From positions 298,254 to 362,253 of the forward strand of contig JALGZK010000002.1 in assembly GCA_025774935.1 (NCBI GenBank): DNA of 64,000 nt, given 5' to 3'. Position numbers and translations under genes: made by a program. A model generated the notes under the pieces. It was not told where the DNA came from, made no database searches, and saw only the letters and a program-made list of their open reading frames with translations. Below are positions 60,689 to 64,000 of this stretch, piece after piece. The stretch comes from a bacterium (GTDB lineage: Bacteria > Joyebacterota > Joyebacteria > Joyebacterales > Joyebacteraceae). Position 1 is the stretch's first letter. Every line of letters begins with the position of its first letter.

Positions 60689-62467
60689 ATGCGCTTCTCT
60701 TCAGTGCAGCTGATCGCTGCAGCCCTCGTGATCCTCGTGGCTTCGACCGTCTGCGCGAGCTCCCCTGAGGAGTTCACCGCGTCGACGACGCTGGCGAAGA
60801 TCGACGCGGCTGAGGAGTCCGGTGTTCTGACTCATGATGAGGCGGCTCTCAACAAGATCTACTACATGTTCGACGGTTCGCGAGTCGACGAGCGGTTCCT
60901 GGTCGAGGAAGAGCCACCGAGCAAGTGCGGGACGTTCCTGATCCACTCCATCATGACCGACCCCGATGTGGGCGTCGAGGTAAAGGCCGAGCTCCAGGAG
61001 TTCCTGGATGCGCCGTTCGAGGGCAGGGCCACCTACATCTCGCCGAGCGGTCACTTCAGACTCACGTACTACACGACGGGCCCGCACGCGGTGCCCTCCG
61101 CGGACGGGAACTCGAACGGTATTCCCGACCGCGTCGAGCTGTGCGCCGAGTACATGGACACCTCCTGGCAGGTGGAGATCGACGACCTCGGGTTCAGGGC
61201 GCCGGGTCTCTTCGGCGGGTACTACCAGGTGGGCTTCGAGTCGATGTCCGGCATCTACGGCTACACGCAGGGGTACTACGGCACGACGAGGATCGTTCTC
61301 CACAACACCTTCATCGGATTCCCTCCCAACGACGATCCCGACGGTGACGTACTGGGCGCGGCGAAGGTCACCTGCGCGCACGAGTTCAAGCACGCAAGCC
61401 AGTACACAACCAGCCACTGGACGGAAGGCGGCTGGGTGGAGTTGGACGCGACGTGGGCGGAGGAGATCGTCTATCCGCTGACCAACGACTACCACACGTA
61501 CCTGCAGGCCCCAGGAAGCCCTCTATCCTCACCACAGCTGTCGCTCGATGATGGCGGCTCGGGGAGCTACGAGGACTGCATATGGGAGCAGTTCATGAGC
61601 GAGGTCTTCGGTGATCAGATAATCGTTGACCTCTGGGAGTTCCGCGCTGGCCACACCGGCTGGACGATGCTCAACAGCTACGAGCACGTGCTCAACGAGC
61701 ACGCCTGCAGCTGTGCGGAGCTGATGGGGCTCTGGACGCGCTGGAACTACCTGACCGGCGCTTGGCACGTGGACGGCTACGGCTATCCCGACGCACCGGA
61801 CCTCCGGACTTGCTCGATCTGGCTGAACGTGAGCGGCCTCGGCATCGAGCGGACGTACAACGTGCCCCACCTCGCGTGCCGGTACGCGAGACATCACAGC
61901 ACGAGCGGACTGCCGGACAACCCGAAGCTCGTGTTCGAGGGCGCGGTCGGTGTGGACTGGCGCCCGCAGTTCATCATCAAGAAGACCGACGGGACGGTGG
62001 AGTTCGACAAGGTGGACGTCGACATGGGAACAGGCCACGGGGAGAAGACCCTCGACATCCCGTTCAGCGAGATCAGCGAGCTCGGCCTCGCGTTCCCGAA
62101 CACAGACTGGTCCGGCGGGAGCAAGACCTTCAGCTACCAGCTCTTCTCCGCAGAGGGCACGGGCGTCGAGGGTGAGCTCTACGGGGACATGCGGCTCTTT
62201 CCGGCGTACCCGAACCCGTTCAACCCGAAGACGACCATCCGGTTCCAGCTGTCTTCCTCGAAGCCCGTCGACCTCGTGGTCGTCGCGCCGGGCGGCCGCG
62301 TTGTGAGGCGCCTGGTCGCAGGCGAGATCTACGGCGGCGGAGAGCATGAGATCGTCTTCGACGGGAAGGACAACGCGGGGAACGATCTCCCGAGCGGAAT
62401 CTACTTCGCGAAGCTCTCCGTGGGCGGCTCCAACGAGCAACTCGCGAAGATGACGCTTCTGAAGTAG
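60689..62467 (+). CDS. Secreted putative metalloprotease (MXAN_6640-like) with FlgD-like C-terminal domain
   Basis: A 592-residue secreted protein. ATG 60689 follows AGGAGGG and opens a signal peptide ending TVCAS. A zinc-peptidase-like domain covers about 90-400. It has TCAHEFKHASQY, an HExxH-type site, and 15-25 residues later WVELDATWAEE, which could supply the third ligand. SADGNSNGIPDRVEL upstream resembles the calcium-binding spacer typical of MXAN_6640-family putative metalloproteases. A beta domain (about 400-500) precedes the FlgD-like/type A sorting domain (AYPNPFNPKTTIRF to LAKMTLLK). Expected role: surface or extracellular proteolysis; family assignment by pattern. Confidence 0.85.
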   Translation: MRFSSVQLIAAALVILVASTVCASSPEEFTASTTLAKIDAAEESGVLTHDEAALNKIYYMFDGSRVDERFLVEEEPPSKCGTFLIHSIMTDPDVGVEVKAELQEFLDAPFEGRATYISPSGHFRLTYYTTGPHAVPSADGNSNGIPDRVELCAEYMDTSWQVEIDDLGFRAPGLFGGYYQVGFESMSGIYGYTQGYYGTTRIVLHNTFIGFPPNDDPDGDVLGAAKVTCAHEFKHASQYTTSHWTEGGWVELDATWAEEIVYPLTNDYHTYLQAPGSPLSSPQLSLDDGGSGSYEDCIWEQFMSEVFGDQIIVDLWEFRAGHTGWTMLNSYEHVLNEHACSCAELMGLWTRWNYLTGAWHVDGYGYPDAPDLRTCSIWLNVSGLGIERTYNVPHLACRYARHHSTSGLPDNPKLVFEGAVGVDWRPQFIIKKTDGTVEFDKVDVDMGTGHGEKTLDIPFSEISELGLAFPNTDWSGGSKTFSYQLFSAEGTGVEGELYGDMRLFPAYPNPFNPKTTIRFQLSSSKPVDLVVVAPGGRVVRRLVAGEIYGGGEHEIVFDGKDNAGNDLPSGIYFAKLSVGGSNEQLAKMTLLK

Positions 62468-62498
62468 GCGCGATTGACAGACGAGAGCGCATGGAGCG

Positions 62499-62530
62499 GC
62501 GGCGGGCGCAGAGCGCCCGCCGCTGTCTCT
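62499..62530 (+). terminator. Hairpin terminator after the metalloprotease gene
   Basis: A perfect 11-bp stem (GCGGCGGGCGC at 62499-62509 with GCGCCCGCCGC at 62513-62523), loop AGA, followed by TGTCTCTT. It begins 31 nt after the stop codon. Confidence 0.7.
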
Positions 62531-62641
62531 TGAGGCACCTCGGGGCCAGTGTCGCACGAGGCACATTCGTCTTGGACGGCCGCGCCCGGGCGGGTAGAGT
62601 CGCAGCCCGAGGCAAGTGCCGCCGAAGCGAGGGGGATTGAG

Positions 62642-63991
62642 GTGCCGACGAAGGACGAGGAGAGAGCGGTGGCGGAATCAGAGAGGGACGTGCGGGAGCG
62701 GGTGGGCCCGGCTGTCGACGAGGACCGTGATGTAACGTCTTCCGCTTTGCCTGCGGAGCGGCGACTTCGGACGCGGACGATGGGTCCCGGTGAGACGATG
62801 GCGCGCGTGCTGCGGCTCCCGCGGGCCGTCGACGTGCCGACCTACGAGCGCGACCGCGTCGGTGAGATCCGTCGGCGCGACGAACGAGAGAACACGTTCG
62901 CGCGCCACGATCTCTTCCGGTACTTCGGCGACGACTCGCAGGAGTACGAGTCGTACTACCGCGCGCACCCGAGCGATCTACCGATCGACGAGGAGATCAG
63001 CCGCCTTCCCGGACTCGCCTGGTCGGGGGGAAACGACGCGGCGATGTACCTCTCCGTCGTCGAGTCGGTGCTGGACATTGCCTCCGAGGCGGCCGTCGAC
63101 GGGAGGCCCGCGGCGGCCCGGGCGAAGATCCCGCCCGCCCGCGCCGCCCTCAAGGTGAAGGAGTTCGCGACGATCCTCGGGGCCGAGATGGTCGGAACGG
63201 GGCCCCTGCGGCAGGAGTGGGTGCACAGTCACGTCGGTCGCTCGTTCGGGAACCGCGAGGGGTTCCAGCCGTGGGGGACGCCGGTCGATCTGCGCCACCA
63301 CACCGACGCGGTCTCGATGGAGTTCCGGATGGACCACGACCTCATCCAGAGCGCGCCGGACTTCCCGGTCCTCCTCGCGACCGTCCGCGGCTACAGCGTC
63401 GGTGCGTGGGTCTCGGTCCAGCTCGCCCGCTATATCCGACTCCTCGGGTACTCGGCGCGGGCGCATCATCTCTTCAACTACCGCGTCCTGAGCGTCCCCG
63501 TGGCCGTGGACTGCGGACTGGGTGAACTCTCCCGGGCCGGCTTCCTCCTCACGAGGGAGATGGGACTCGGTCTCAGGCTCGGCACGGTGACGACCGATCT
63601 CCCGCTCGAGCACGATCCGCCGGTCGACATCGGCGTCCAGTCGTTCTGCGAGCGCTGCAAGATCTGCGCGGAGAACTGCCCTTCCGGAGCGATCCCGACG
63701 GGAGAGAAGATCGAGTACAACGGGATCATGAAGTGGCAGATGGACGCGGAGAGCTGCTACAAGTACTGGAACAGCGTGGGTTCGGACTGCAGCCTCTGCC
63801 TGACGACCTGCCCCTGGACGAAGCCGCCGACCCGGTTTCACAGAGCGATGTCGTACCTTGCCGGCATCCCCGGTCCTCACCAGTCGCTCATGGTGCAGGC
63901 GGACAAGCTCTTCTACGGAAGCGGGAAGGTCAGCCCGGCGCCGCGTCCGGAGTTCCTGGATCCGCCGCCGCGCAGGACCGTCGATCGCTGA
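62642..63991 (+). CDS. Reductive-dehalogenase-like (RdhA) iron-sulfur protein
   Basis: A 449-residue protein with two 4Fe-4S motifs near the C-terminus. They are C336-x2-C339-x2-C342-x3-C346-P (FCERCKICAENCPSG) and C372-x10-C383-x2-C386-x3-C390-P (SCYKYWNSVGSDC, then SLCLTTCPW). This spacing is that of the RdhA superfamily of cobalamin-dependent dehalogenases. QueG-type enzymes of the same superfamily lack the K-Y-W-x3-G segment. The N-terminal 60 residues are charged and show no Tat signal (no RRxF) or anchor, so a cytoplasmic enzyme is expected; no rdhB anchor gene follows within the window. GTG 62642 has GAGGGGG upstream; other starts are possible in the charged N-terminus. The substrate is unknown. 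Confidence 0.85.
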   Translation: MPTKDEERAVAESERDVRERVGPAVDEDRDVTSSALPAERRLRTRTMGPGETMARVLRLPRAVDVPTYERDRVGEIRRRDERENTFARHDLFRYFGDDSQEYESYYRAHPSDLPIDEEISRLPGLAWSGGNDAAMYLSVVESVLDIASEAAVDGRPAAARAKIPPARAALKVKEFATILGAEMVGTGPLRQEWVHSHVGRSFGNREGFQPWGTPVDLRHHTDAVSMEFRMDHDLIQSAPDFPVLLATVRGYSVGAWVSVQLARYIRLLGYSARAHHLFNYRVLSVPVAVDCGLGELSRAGFLLTREMGLGLRLGTVTTDLPLEHDPPVDIGVQSFCERCKICAENCPSGAIPTGEKIEYNGIMKWQMDAESCYKYWNSVGSDCSLCLTTCPWTKPPTRFHRAMSYLAGIPGPHQSLMVQADKLFYGSGKVSPAPRPEFLDPPPRRTVDR

Positions 63992-64000
63992 GAGCCCGGC

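Noticed and set aside
62642-63991. Calling the iron-sulfur protein QueG (epoxyqueuosine reductase)
   Set aside because: The spacing of the second cluster (C-x10-CxxCxxxCP) and the K-Y-W-x3-G segment fit RdhA, and the protein is longer than QueG.

Overview
The window is high-GC DNA with dense bacterial coding (47 protein-coding features, no rRNA, tRNA or CRISPR seen). The cell it comes from is a diderm. Evidence for an outer membrane includes SecD/SecF, three parvulin-type periplasmic chaperones, an OmpA-like protein with thrombospondin type 3 repeats, several beta-barrels ending in Phe, and many lipoboxes. Three secreted proteins end in a FlgD-like/type A sorting domain with the YPNPFNP-type motif. 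That ending, the MoxR/DUF58/BatA and DUF4159/DUF4175 clusters, and short-tailed beta-helix proteins suggest an uncultivated FCB-superphylum lineage (Eisenbacteria, Krumholzibacteriota or Latescibacterota type). This placement is inference from gene content, not from a marker-gene tree.

Layout. 1-2025: end of a large secreted protein whose frame is broken by one in-frame TGA. 2209-4043 (minus): orphan TrpB2-type PLP enzyme and a cupin. 4262-9803: OmpA/TSP3 protein, a REC-GGDEF-REC diguanylate cyclase behind an apparent sigma-54 promoter, and two convergent lipoproteins. 9821-11974 (minus): a BtrK/LysA-family decarboxylase with a probable CTG start, and a Rossmann-like (DUF364-like) protein. 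12103-15216 (minus): a secreted M28 peptidase. 15514-23106: moxR, DUF58, BatA-like vWA protein and mfd. 23217-28730: three SurA/PpiC-like chaperones, an RqcP/Hsp15-like S4 protein and pdxA. 28922-37977: holB, ricT, metG, a TatD-radical SAM fusion, rsmA, a beta-barrel and a lipoprotein. 38217-39868: tandem duplicated lipoproteins, each with its own terminator. 40062-42003: divergent polysaccharide deacetylase and pdxJ. 42123-43391: beta-helix protein. 43596-46182: secD-secF. 46630-49238: a heme-bearing porin, a monoheme cytochrome, a tetraheme NapC/NirT-type cytochrome and a small membrane protein. 49560-56880: DUF4159, DUF4175, TPR and a second large secreted protein. 57442-62467: two-repeat secreted protein, alkaline phosphatase, beta-helix protein and a putative metalloprotease. 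62642-63991: reductive-dehalogenase-like iron-sulfur protein.

How the parts work together. A large share of the window serves export and the cell surface: SecDF drives late translocation, the chaperone trio escorts outer-membrane proteins, and the cargo includes barrels, lipoproteins and proteins with C-terminal sorting tails. The MoxR/DUF58/BatA and DUF4159/DUF4175/TPR clusters are usually found together in related lineages and probably form one envelope-maintenance system, here split between two loci. PdxA and PdxJ together complete DXP-dependent pyridoxal phosphate synthesis, which would supply the two PLP enzymes in the window. The most unusual block is the cytochrome-porin cluster, which could carry electrons between the quinone pool and the cell exterior. 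A second unusual feature is a short C-terminal tail (T-W-[GS]-x-[IL]-K) shared by three otherwise different secreted proteins.
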